64,000 bases of DNA from positions 643,644,023 through 643,708,022 of the forward strand of contig OX422208.1 in NCBI GenBank assembly GCA_949130495.1. Reading direction: 5' to 3'. The notes below the pieces were generated by a model, which was not told where the DNA came from, made no database searches, and was given only the letters and a program-made list of their open reading frames with translations. Shown piece after piece: positions 22,559 through 34,800 of this stretch. This stretch comes from Sambucus nigra. Lineage: Eukaryota; Streptophyta; Magnoliopsida; Dipsacales; Adoxaceae. Numbering within the stretch: position 1 is the first letter of the stretch; each line of letters starts with the position of its first letter. The position numbers and the translations under genes were made by a program.

Positions 22559-23726
22559 CACATTGCTAGTCCCTAACAATGAAATAGGATGCAACAAGAA
22601 CTACAAGCAAACCAAAAGCAGGAGATAGTACAAAAGTATGTTATAAAAGAAAAAGGACACTATCGCGGGTGAATCGATTGCATTTAGCATATGCAATAAG
22701 CCGTTAAACCCCTAGGTCACCCTAGTGGACGAGTGTCGTCTCGTGAGGGTTTTCAGGGATAGTACCTACAAACATCACATGGTTTCCTCAAAATATGCCC
22801 AAACCAACATGCGACAAGCCCAACAATGGTGAAAAGGATTTCATACGCATTATTAGCACATTGAACGGATTCAAACAAAAGTCCAACTCATTAACATTAT
22901 AGAATGCACCTCATAGAATTGAAACCTTAAAATGTGGGAGGGGGAGCAAGCACATGCAAAGTGTGATTTGGCAAAAAACTTATATAAACCGGATAAACAT
23001 TAAAGCAAGCATATATTTAATCCTCACGGGCATTGCACTCATCAAGCGAATTCACTCGAAACAAGGAGGTAACACACAGAAAATGCGAGCATAAGGAGTA
23101 ATTGCAAATGAAAACTAGGCCGCACACGTGTCACAAAAAAAGAACGCTATTATAAACTGAAAAAATGTAATCTTAATGAAAGATACCGCACACTAAAAGA
23201 GGCAAAATGTATTTTCACAGATTATCAAAATTATTATGACTTTTAAATTACATCAACCTAAGATCACATAGGACTTTAATAGGGTTGTAATGTAGGTATG
23301 GCTAGGGTATGAAATGAAAGGAATGTATGTACGGATTCAAAGTTTTCGAATGGAAACTCGGGATAATGGGAAAATGCGGACAATATCAAAATTGGAAAAC
23401 GAGTTCCAAAACGGCATTAGATATATCATCGGGGAGCGTAATCAAAGCTTATTGAACTATATACAACATTTACAAACTTCTCTTTCATTTTCTTTTCTTC
23501 TTTTTCTCATTTTTCTCTTTTGTTTTCTTTTGCTTTTTTCTTTCTCTTTTTCTCTCACTTTTTCATTACTTTCTTTTCTTTACTTTTCAAACTCTCATGG
23601 CATCATAACAACATCATTCAATCCCAAGCAACATTCCAAACAAAGGTATGGAAAGTGTATATATGGGCTAAAACTCCAATTTAGAGTTGGTTATGGGAAT
23701 AGGGCTATGAAACGAAAGGCTATATT

Positions 23727-23890
23727 CACTACACCAAAAACACCAATTTGGCACACCCTGATATTAAAAATCTGGCACAGTTTTAAACTGTGCCAAATTC
23801 TGGCACGGGTTATGACAATCTAGCACACTTTAAAACAGTGTCAAAATTTGGCATTGTTTTAAAGTGTGCCAAAATTGAGTACACTTCACT
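23727..23890 (+). mobile_element. Terminus of a second CACTA family
   Basis: CACTACACCAAAAA at 23727 matches the terminal repeat of the element at 12172. It is followed by its own palindromic subterminal motifs (GGCACAGTTTTAAACTGTGCC and variants at about 23772, 23800 and 23850). The three bases before it are ATT. No matching right end with ATT was found within the window, so its extent to the right is unknown. Confidence 0.7.
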
Positions 23891-25600
23891 AAAATATAAA
23901 AACCCCTAAAAAAATTAACTATCCTCACACTTTGATATTCCTCTCTCTTCCTGCTCACCCCCGCTCGTCCCTCTCTTCGTTTTGTCTGCCTCCACCATCC
24001 ACCTACACACTACCTGGTGCCTCATCCACCAACTACCATCATTGATGCCTCATCCTCCAACTACCATCATCTACGAACCTCCGTCATCAAAACGCCACCA
24101 TCAGCTCCAACCCTGAAATCGAACAAAACAGGTGGTTTTTACGATTTTTACTCTTGTATGTCAGAATTTGTAAATCTAGTCATGGTTAACTTTCTCACTA
24201 ATTTCATTATCGCTGTATTTTTGGGGGGGTTTCTAAAATTTGTATTTTCTTCAAAATTCAACCTTTAGAATTAGTTAAAGAGGAAGATTTTTGGGGGTTT
24301 TTCTAAAATTTGTATACTCTGGTATGTCAGAATTTTTCATTATCACTGTATTTTTGGAGGTTTTGACAAAACAGGAAATATCTGAGTAACTTAGAATTAG
24401 TTAAAGAGTAAGATTTTTATTAGTAAAATTATTTGTATGAATGAGTATTCATACAGAGGTATAGATTCAGTAATGCTCGTGTGGGCTTATGATGAATGAG
24501 TATTCATTGGCAGTTCAAGCTATATGAGTATCTGGCAGTGGAAAATAGCTTAGGATGAATGCGTATTCACGACAGTGGCAAGTAGCTTAGGATGAATATG
24601 CATAGGATAAATGAATATTTGCTAGTAGTGGCAGGTAGCTTGGCTGACAGTGGCAATTATCTTAGGCAGTGACAATTAGCTTAAATTCAGACACGCGAAG
24701 GAGGAAAAATAGTCTTATAATTGAATTATTTACTGATATGTTGTTGTAGTTTACTTACAATTGAATTCAAGATACCTAAGTATCTATTCTATAGGCTCGT
24801 ACATCTCTATCAAATAATGTTCTAGGCATATATAAATACTAAGGTTTGCTATGCTTTATCCCAGTTAATTCCATTAACTAACAATGAATAAAAAGCAGAA
24901 CAATTGATCCACCATAGAAAACCTAGTCAATAAATTTAGCGTGATGTTATAATCTTGTCTAAAGGTGATTATTCATTATTCGTTCAACTATTATCTAGAA
25001 TTAAAGCTTGAAATCCATTCTATGTTGCATTGGTGCATCATAGTCTATGTTGGCTATGCTCATCTCGTAGCGGTTTAATATGCCTAAGAAAGACTATCTT
25101 CATTTTTTTCAATAATGTTCTTATTATGATCTTTTTAGAGCACTGGAAAGTCTTAAATATCGAAAAACATGATATTATTTTCTCCTTCTATAGATGACTT
25201 GAACATAAGAAAAAAAGGGTTTGAATCAAATAATTTCATCTATCCTAAAATGATAATCATTTAACTATTATGTGATGGTGTTATGTAGTAAATGTAATTT
25301 GTTGGCAAATAGGCTAGAAGTTATAAATACTTTATAAATTGCATGTTAGATGAATGCATCCAACGTTGAAACATTTTTTTTAACTTTGTTTCCGAGAGTT
25401 CTTGTCCCCCCCCCCCTCCCTCCCTCTTTCTTCTTCAATTTATCTCCTTTGTATCATAATTATGTTCTTTTAATGGCAATCATATATTTTCATTTATGGG
25501 TATTTGGCAGGGTTCATCAGTGTTTAAATATTTGATCTAGTCTCGCGTTAAAAGTTAGGGCCCAATTTCTAAATTAATATGCATATAAGGGTCTCTTTTT
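23891..25600. other. AT-rich region between CACTA terminus and HAKAI 3' end
   Basis: Probably the interior of the second CACTA element and then gene-flanking DNA. It shows a pyrimidine-rich leader-like stretch (23930-24020), a duplicated block (AAATTTGTAT after a G run at about 24235 and 24305), several ATGAATGAGTATTCAT-like repeats (24430-24620) and a C run at 25407-25416. No coding region supported. Confidence 0.4.
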
Positions 25601-25865
25601 TAAAATTTATGCACAGGGCCTTATATTTTTTTTAGTTTTTACGGCAGACCCTACAAAAAGGTTGCACAAACTTGGACAAAAAACAAAAAATGGAGATAAA
25701 AGCCTCCCCGTGAATGAGGAGATACAAAACATTTGTTGATAGTGCCATGCCATAGAAATCCAAAAGAAAACTGCATTGTTAAACCAACAAGCAAATAACA
25801 GATTCACTAGTCCCAATCAAAAGCCATTTCCGTCAAGACCCAATGTCACCAGGGTAGAACTTGCC

Positions 25866-26574
25866 TCATTTACTGTGGGGAGGCGGTAAAGGAGGGGGTG
25901 GCGGGAGCGGTAAAGGCTGTGGTGCCACTATACCCAAGGAGTAAGATGATTCAGAATGCATGCCAATATTCCAGGGCTGAGGATACCTTTCTGAAAAATT
26001 CATACCCCCAGGTGGAAAACCTAACAGTGACCCCTGTCCGGTTCCAGCCTCTCGTGATTGCATCATCTGAAAAGGGGCACTATAGAATGATTGGGCTCCG
26101 TCAGCTCCAAAAGGAGGGTAACCGAAGGCAGGATGCATGGGGTACTCAGATACATTCAAAGGCAGTGGATGTGGGTTACCCGGTGTATCAAACCTCTGTG
26201 GAGGCTCTGAGGGATGATTTTCAATTTGACCAAAACCTGAAGAGGTTGACTTTGACTTTGATTGGTCTCTGGGTTGCATATGATGGTGAGTTTTGTCTTC
26301 AAGATTGTGAACTTGGGAATTTGAAGTCGAAGATAAGACTGGCCTTGGTAGTGCTTGCCCTGTGGAATCTGAAGATGTAGGTTTTTTGGCACTGATAGCT
26401 TCTGACTCGATTCCATCTTTCTTTGTTAGACCAAGAAGATCAGCATGGATGTCATTAATATGGAACTCGAATTCGGTCCTCTTCAGGAAGGACTTGAGAC
26501 AGTGAGGGGCTGCGCAAATGTAGATTCCTTCCATCAATTTAATTGTCTGGATTTTCTGTATCCGCTCGTCACAC
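25866..26574 (-). CDS. HAKAI: HAKAI exon 3
   Basis: 709 nt from the acceptor (TTACACAG before 26574) to TGA at 25868-25866. It begins with the third base of a Leu codon and then [12 protein letters not shown], the last RING cysteine. It holds the C2H2-like finger and the whole low-complexity C-terminus. A reading frame can also be drawn upstream to 26624 through the intron, but the splice junction gives the conserved CYLCDE sequence. Confidence 0.93.
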
Positions 26575-29500
26575 CTGTGTAACCAACAAGTGTAGAGAAG
26601 TTCCTTAGCTCGTTTGTGGCTCATTTAGTATGGGTGGTTTTATTTCCACCCCATATACGTGTCTAACCACCCCAATTGGGATAACTTCAGATTTGAGATA
26701 CTTAATTGCAATAGGAATCTTAATCTAATTAGACCACCCTATTTTAATAATATTGGCCGAAAAGCAGGTATTCGTTACCCGCTGCCATTGTAAATTTTTT
26801 GTCATTTAAATATTTTCTAGGGCAATTCACAATTAGGTCCATTGGTAATAATTTTTAAACATTTAAGGACAATTTACAATTAGGTCCACTTATTATCTCA
26901 CTAGCATGGACTTGTACAAGAAGATAATTAATGGACCTAAGTGTTTAAAATTTGTCAAAATTCCTTTAGTGTTTAAAATTTATTTGTGAGGGACCTAAGA
27001 GTACTTTCCTCTATTTTCTATTCAACGAGCTTCCTAATTACCATCTGTAAAATTTTCTTTGATGTCCCACGAATAAGTTGATACACGTGACGAATTACAG
27101 AACTAATTGGGAGAGTAGTTAACAAGTACTTTCGACAACGCTTCCTAGCCTAAATATGTTCTTCCAAACCTTGCCAGAAAAATTATAATAAAAAGAAATA
27201 AAACCCATTAACAAGATTGTTACTAATGCTCTGTACCCATGTCATTACTTTTGCTTCCGCTTCAATTAAAAAAACTGCCCATATCATAAATTTCCATTCC
27301 AAGCCACAAAAGTTACAGAATTTTGAGTAATTTGCAATTATTCTCCAATTTTGGAAGATTTTTCTTGTGTAAATAAGAAGTTCATAAACATTCCATTTAA
27401 CGTTGATAACTTATCCATGATTTCGTTGTTTCGGACTGTTTTAAAATTAACGTTCTGAGCTAGCATTCCATTTTGGGTTTTGCAGGAAACAAGCATAAAG
27501 ATTATCTCAACAACGTATTTTCAGACATTTTTTTACTAGTGCATGAACATTAGTTTTTCGAAGTTTTGAAGAATTTAATGGTTACATTTTTCATCATTAT
27601 GTCATTATTATATCGTAGAATGTTAATTGCAAGTATATTTTTTTATTTTTGAGCTATTTTTTCGCGTATTCTAGGTGTGCTGCATGGTGGAAAACAGAAC
27701 CAAAAAAAGGAAAAGAAAAGAAAATTTTACTAAGAAATAAGAAAGAAACCAATAGGAAGCAAAAAAAAATGAAAAAAGAAATAAAGAAATAATGTTTGTT
27801 GAAAAAGTGAAAAATATCAAAGATGAAAACATATAAAAACAAAAGAGGGAAAAAAATAAAGTAGTTTACAAAATTTACATGTGTGTTTAAAGTATATTTC
27901 GATTTTCATTTAAACTTCCACACGGGGTGGGGTGGGTGAATAGAAAGTCAGCCCAACCGTAGGGGTATAATAAATCTGGGGTGGTTAGAAAAAATAAATG
28001 GGTTAAAATTAAATCACCCTTTAGTATAGTATAATGAAAGCAATTTCAAATTATTGAAAATGGCTAACAGTTGATTTCAAGAGGATCTGATGTAAATACA
28101 CCTTCTTACTAAACTGTCATTATAATTGAACGATTACAATGGATGGGCAGGGGCTTATTTATAGTAAAAACTATAAAGACTTGAATCTAACAACTAACTA
28201 ATCCATAGACCAAGATAAAAATCAGCTCTAACTAGGAGTTTAAAATAAAACTAATTACCTAGGGATAAACTAAGATATAAGAAGAAAATAACCAAAAATT
28301 AAAAATTAAAAAAAAAATCTCCTCTCTCACTCTCTCTCCTGGGCGGACAGCCTCCGTGGGTGACTCGGGAGTCGGGCCACATCAGGATCAGTTTTAAAGT
28401 CAATAATATCTAGTTTCATGTTTCATGTTTTCTTCTGGTTCATATTCATCAGATATTTCTTGTCATAGTATAGTGTTCAAAATCTAGAAGGTTATTGAGA
28501 ACATTAGAGTGCAGTGCTACTATCAACTTATCTCACACTAAAAAACACGGATACATTCCTATACGATATGTAAAGATACTGTGATGCAGGCGCATAGCCT
28601 AACGGGGCATATTTATCTTTGTCGCCATATCTTTGTGCATCTGTTACTCCTTTCTTTAGTTGAGGGCACTCTTGTTTTGTCGACAGCCTTGGCCTCTATT
28701 AAGCTGGCCCTTTTTATTTAAATTATATTACATTGTGCTAGATATGAGATTATAAGAGATTGAGATGAAAACCCTTTCACAATATTTGTTGCTGTAATTC
28801 TTTCGCTGCGTACATCAAATTAGTATATGAGCGGTGGTGTTCAGGGGTCACCAGCCCTACCCTTACCAGCCACACATCAATAGTGGATGCCAGCGGTATT
28901 TGGATGTGTCACAAAACCTATTCCCAACAACAGGCACATTGTAAGGCAGCTCTGCGTCTAGGGCAGGTCCGCAACCCCAAATCTTTACCATTGAAACCAT
29001 CACTCCGAACCTTCGGCCTAGATATGTGAACACCCCACACCTACCCAATAAAAGCCACCATCCACTATTATGGCTCCCAACCTGCAAATCACGTCTCGAC
29101 CTAACCCCAAATCGCCTCGCCTGAACAAAACTTCCCAAATGTGCTATGCACCTCATCCCAAATATTAACGCACCCCACAACCTTTGGTCGCTCCATTAAC
29201 TTCAGACCTGCCCTCACCAACCATTCTCAAAACGCGTGTTCTCATCGAGCTGGCTATGATGTGCGCCTTGGCAGCTCCTACCACTAAAACCATTCGTTCG
29301 TATCAGTTGTGTCATATAGTTCATATTGGACCAATGTGCGTCAAAGGGAAAATTTTGGTCAATTATCATTGACAATACTTCAAGCGAAGTTGGCCGAGAT
29401 GGTCATTTAGATGCAGCTACCAAGGAGACCCTGCAGCCTCCTTGTCATATTGATTGGGTGGATGAAGGAGCTCCTCTAGTTCCATTCTCCGTTGGACCTT

Positions 29501-30560
29501 ACCTCCTCTACGAGACATCCAGCATGCTTACATCGAATTGGTACGTTTTGTTTACAGCAAATTGGTATCAACAATTTAATTTTGGGGCAAATAAATTAGG
29601 GCCTGTTTGATAGGCCTAAATAGCATTGGCAAATACAAATTTTCCACCCATTTAACATGTTTTGGGGCGTTTGATAGCTTATACTTGGAGTGGCAAAGGC
29701 AAACTTTTCTTACTTTAGGTCATGTGACCTGGTTGGGCAAGGTGAAGGCGCTCCTCTAGTTCCAAAGAGGCATTGTCAAGTTCCGTTCTCCGTTGGCCCT
29801 TACCTCCTCTACGAGACATCCAGCATGCTTACATCAAAATGGTGCATGTTGTTTACAGAAAATTAGTATCAACAATTTGATTTTGGGGCAAATATATTAG
29901 GCCCTGTTTGATAGGCCTAAATTGCCTCGGCAAATGCAAATCTTCTACCCATTTAACATGTTTTGAGGTTTTGATAACTTTAATTTGGAGCAGCAAAGGC
30001 AAACTTCACTTACTTTTGGTCATGTGACCTGGTTATTCCAATTTTTCGAGCAAAAATTTTCTTTGGTCCAAAGCAAAGAAACTTTTACCACTTCATATTG
30101 CCCAGATACTGTGGATGGTTGGGTTGCTTGTATTGTAAGAAGATGGCTTCAGAAGATGTTCGCTCACATTTTCCCTCACAGAATCTCCTCATCTCCTCTC
30201 TGTTATGTTATGACACAGGCATGCAAGTAATACTCCATGAATCCCTCTTCTCCTCTCTGTTATTTTTGTTGAGTTTGTTGGCAGGGTTTTCTAATTTCGA
30301 TATGGCAATGAGAAGCCATTTTTTTAGAAAAAGATTCATGTTGGAACCAATTTCTAGGGTTCAATTTTCTCGTGTACACACATCATAGTAAAAGTTTGCT
30401 GGACTTCTTTCATTGTTTGTGTTTTCGAATTGAACAAGTGTAAATCCACAGCCTTGTGCTGTTATCGATCTGAAGGGAACGAAAATTAGAGCTGTTTTTT
30501 CTACAGTTTCTACAGCCATGTGTTGTTATCGATCTGAACAATTTCGAAACAGTTGCAACT

Positions 30561-30615
<55 letters not shown>

Positions 30616-31752
30616 TCCCATATGGACTTAAAAACAACCAATAGAACAAAACACACCCGGCTTTCTCCATCCTCAAACCCTTTCTCCTCTTCAAACCACT
30701 TCCATTCCCCTTTACCACCTGCCCCATCCATCATAATACGCGGGTCGGTATTTTATTCAATTGGGTCTCTTTCTTCTTTGTTGGCGATGATAAAAAAGAT
30801 ATTTTTTCTTTCTGGGTTTGAGTTGGAATTGCCTTCAATTTGGTAGGTTTCATTTTAATAATGAAAAGATTACGTCTTTCACATACCCTGTAAAGATAAA
30901 CTACACAACTTTGATGGGATTTTTCTGGGGGGGGGTGATCTACTGCTTTTGATTTGCAAAAGGCTGGAATCTTGAGAACCCCATAAAGGAATTAGTTTCA
31001 ATTTTGAGTAAAAATCTTGTGAATGTGTCAGAATTTAGAAAAGACAGTTTAGAGTGCCTCAGCTTTGCAAGAAAGTTTGGGTATTTGGAGAAGATTTGAG
31101 CTTTAGGGTTCGGATTTTGCTTCTGTTAATTGAAGTTTGATTCAGGAATTTTTGAACAAACATTGCCGTTTCTTGAGAGCTGGAGCTGTGCAAAGCCATA
31201 GACGATTAGGGTTGCGTGCGTCAGTTTGGTTTGTGAAGCTGGGGTTGTGTGCGTGAGTTGGTTTGAAGAGGGAAAGTAGAGAGGAGAGACAAAGCCAGGG
31301 GTGAGTGTGTGAGGGTTTATTAGAGAGGACAGAGAAAGTCGAGTGATTTGTTCTATTGGTTGTTTTTAAGTCCGTATGTGAGTGATGCAGGAGCATATTC
31401 TAACCTAAATAGGCCGAGGCTCGCTGGGCATGAGGCAGACTCATCTCTTGTGATATGGGAATAAAGTTGCGCCTAGGTTAGAATATACTCCTCCATCATT
31501 CTCCCCACCTACATAAGTTGTCACTCCTGCGACTCGAACCCATGACCTCGCTCTAATACTAAATGATGGGTCAAGTGCATACCATTATACCAAAAGCTAT
31601 AGTTGTTTATAAAAGCATAACTTTATTCGCATATACACAAGAGGTGAATCTTCCCCATGGAACCCAAGCCCAGCGAGCCTCGGCCTATTTAAATTAGAAT
31701 ATGCTCCTGCATCAGGGAATGTGCAAATAAGAGGGTTCGTAGGAGAGAGGGC

Positions 31753-31804
<52 letters not shown>

Positions 31805-34800
31805 ATCTGCTATGTTTTCGATCCGAGAAAGTACACAGTTACCCTATTTGTTCTAAAGCATTGAAAAAAACAGATCCCGTGTTTCAATTACCCTATTTGT
31901 TATACACTGAAAAGAAACGAACCTGTGTTTCGATCTATACTCTTATATAAAAAAGGGCAAACCCAGTGCACAAGGCTCCTGCCACTCCGAGGTACTGGGG
32001 GGGTAGATTTTAGGCTTTTGGTTATATTATTAAATTCAATTTGGTGGTTAACCATCATAATGGTAGTTAGAGGGTTGCTTGACATAAGGTTGCTATGAAG
32101 AAAACAAAAAATCTTTTTTTGTTCTTTGGTCAATCCCTAATTTGTTTTTTATGATTAAAAACTCCAACCGGAATCTGTTTATTTGTTATGTTTCCATTAC
32201 ATTGGCGGACATGAATTAATTTATTTGCACCTTCTATTTAGGGCTCTTCATCTCCAACCTCAGTCAAACCAATATCATCAAGTACAAAATTCTTCTTTAT
32301 AATTCATACTGTAGTGTTTTTTAATTTGACTAAATATGCTCTATAGCAACCATATTATTAAAATATATATTCACGATGCATTCTAATTTGTTTGTATGAA
32401 TGATCAATAAAGTTTAGAATGCCAAACACATGTTCCAAACGCCAACGCCAACAAAATGGGTTGTTGACTCATGGGTTTAGCGATGATCAGCAAATGGATC
32501 AAGAACCTTTCACAAAGCATTCCGTTTTGCCGAGTTCACTTGCCTTTTGCAATTCCACAAATTTCGTGTAGTAATTCGGGTTGTTGATCTACCGCACCCA
32601 AAATGGCTTTCTCATATCGGGCCGTTCCGGTGACGTTCGATCGAGATACCCCGCTACATAAAGCACTACAATTGGTTTTTCAATGGCAAGTGCCGCTCAT
32701 CGAGTGGTTGAACCAAGCCCTGCGACGGCTTTTGCCAGTATGACAAGCACGAATTGACAACAAGGAGTCAACTGAATGACCAAATCATTGGTTGCTTCCA
32801 TTTGTGGCCTTCTTCGACCGTTTTGAAACAATGAGTTTCAAAGAACCCCCGTTAGTACGAGATGAGTGAATGGATTTGCCATAAAAAGCTTCGGATAAAC
32901 ATTTCAATGATTGTGTTCGATTATGTGTGTACGGCTTAACTGATACTCACTCCATTAGGGAATAGGTTGTTATTTTTCTAAACATCGTGGCCACGATGAG
33001 CGTTGCAGTTCCAAAAGATATACTTTTTGTAGATCAATACAAACCATGAGCAATTATTTTCATATAGTGTTTCTAGCGTGTCTAGAGTCATATAAGGAAA
33101 TAGTGATCAATGTGACCTGATAACTCCCCTAATGACGGCAATGACAAAAGGTGGAACCTTAATTTTGAGGTTAGTCTTTTCAATGTAATAATGTTATTTA
33201 ACTTATTATATTGGATTGTAATTTGTATATATCTTTAATAAAAATCATAATACTCCTAAGATGCCTTTGAAATCATAGATGGCACGCACATAGTTGCAAA
33301 CATGACCGTTGTTGATCAACCTAGGTATCGAAATTGGATACCGGTGATTTGTCAAAATATGCTCGCGGAATTGAAAATTAGCGATTTGTCAAAACGTGTT
33401 AGTCGCATGTACATTTGGCATGAGATTCACGTGTTGGCCGGTTGGGAGGGATTCACTCATGACGATCGGTTGTTAAGGTTTGTAATTCACCACCAAGGGC
33501 CTAGGCTAACTGATGTAAAACGCAGCAGAATTAATAAAAACACTCACAAATATCAAATTCAATATCGATAAAATAAATGGAATCTCAATTTGCAATTAAA
33601 AAGAACAATCTTTAGTTGAATAATTAAAATGGGAGAAGACTTTATATATAGGCTCATAAACTAGAGTCCTAAAGGAATTAAAACACTAGGAGATAATTAT
33701 AAGAGAGAAATAAAAATACATATAATAATCCTAAAAGGCTTGAAGATAATTCTAAGAATTAAAAAAAAAAAACTCTTTCGCTCCCTAATTATCAACTTAC
33801 ATCACTCCCCCACCCCCACAAAAAGCCACCCACGAAAAAGCTTGTCCCGAAGCATTAAAGGGTATTCCAGTTGTCTGCGGCGGGATGACAAAACAAGTAA
33901 GAGTTGCTTATTCTTCGGTGGAAACTTCTTTTGCCACCTCGGTTATGAGCACCAGTGTTCTCTTCGTTTTCGGACAATCGGACACCACTTTGTGGCCAAA
34001 ACCTCTACATTTAAATAACTTAAAAATAGCGATTTTCCCGGACGTAGGTGTTGCCTCAAAAGTGGTGTTGTTGCCTCGGTTGCTTGTGGTGATTCGGAAG
34101 TAGTCATTCACTTTACGTGCATACACATCAGCTTCTCAAGGGATCCAATCTCTCGAAAGGCCAATTCCTAATTAATTCGCAGTTGTAACCCGTTAATGTA
34201 CCGAATAATTTTGCAGGATTATATACGAAAGATCCTTTTTTGGCTCTCACTTTAGCACTATGTCTCTTATCCCGAGGAGGTCCTCCTCCACTAACAGTGT
34301 TTTTTGGAAAACTCTATTTATTCTTATGTGGATGGCAAGCAAGAGTATATTTCTTGATTTTAACAAGACTCCTTACAAGCGTTGTTTCTATCTACTATTA
34401 TCTAAAAGTCTGCTCATCCTACGTGTCGTCAGCATAGTTGTCAAAATCGTCCGATTCGCGATTCGAATCGGACGATTCGATTCGATTCACAACCAAAACG
34501 ATTCGAATCAACCTTAGAATCGAAAATGTCTAAAGAATCGGACCGAATCGGCGATTCACGATTCGAATCTTCCGATTCGGGTCCGATTCGGTCCGATTCC
34601 CGATTCGGTCCTATTCACTTTTTTTTTTTTTTCTTTTTTTTTTCCGCGATTTTTTACATTAAATTAATATATAGGCTCTTTATGATATATATATATTTGT
34701 TTTAGGTAGGGTGTTTTAAATTAATATGTAGGATGTTTTATGATATATTTTTGTTTTTTACATTTTTAAGCTTAAAATGAATGAGAACATGTACTACGGT

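Larger units (their letters stand above)
21065..23726 (-). mobile_element. Second non-coding LTR element, 5'-truncated and inverted
   Basis: A 3' LTR (21065-22541), a polypurine tract and 1.2 kb of interior read on the minus strand and match the family at 2080-6440. The LTR end and the block at about 22655-22780 correspond to the reverse complement of the first element. The remaining interior and the 5' LTR are missing, because the sequence changes at 23727 to a CACTA terminus. Left flank 21060-21064 (ATACC) has no visible partner. Confidence 0.78.

Noticed and set aside
25898..26380. 160-codon frame on the plus strand
   Set aside because: It is antisense to HAKAI exon 3, whose minus-strand reading is clearly conserved.
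28863..29180. 105-codon minus-strand frame in a GC-richer stretch
   Set aside because: No recognisable family and no splice or promoter context.
31531..31600. Possible tRNA gene (B-box GGTTCGAGTC)
   Set aside because: No acceptor stem or anticodon arm can be drawn. It fits a SINE-like core better.
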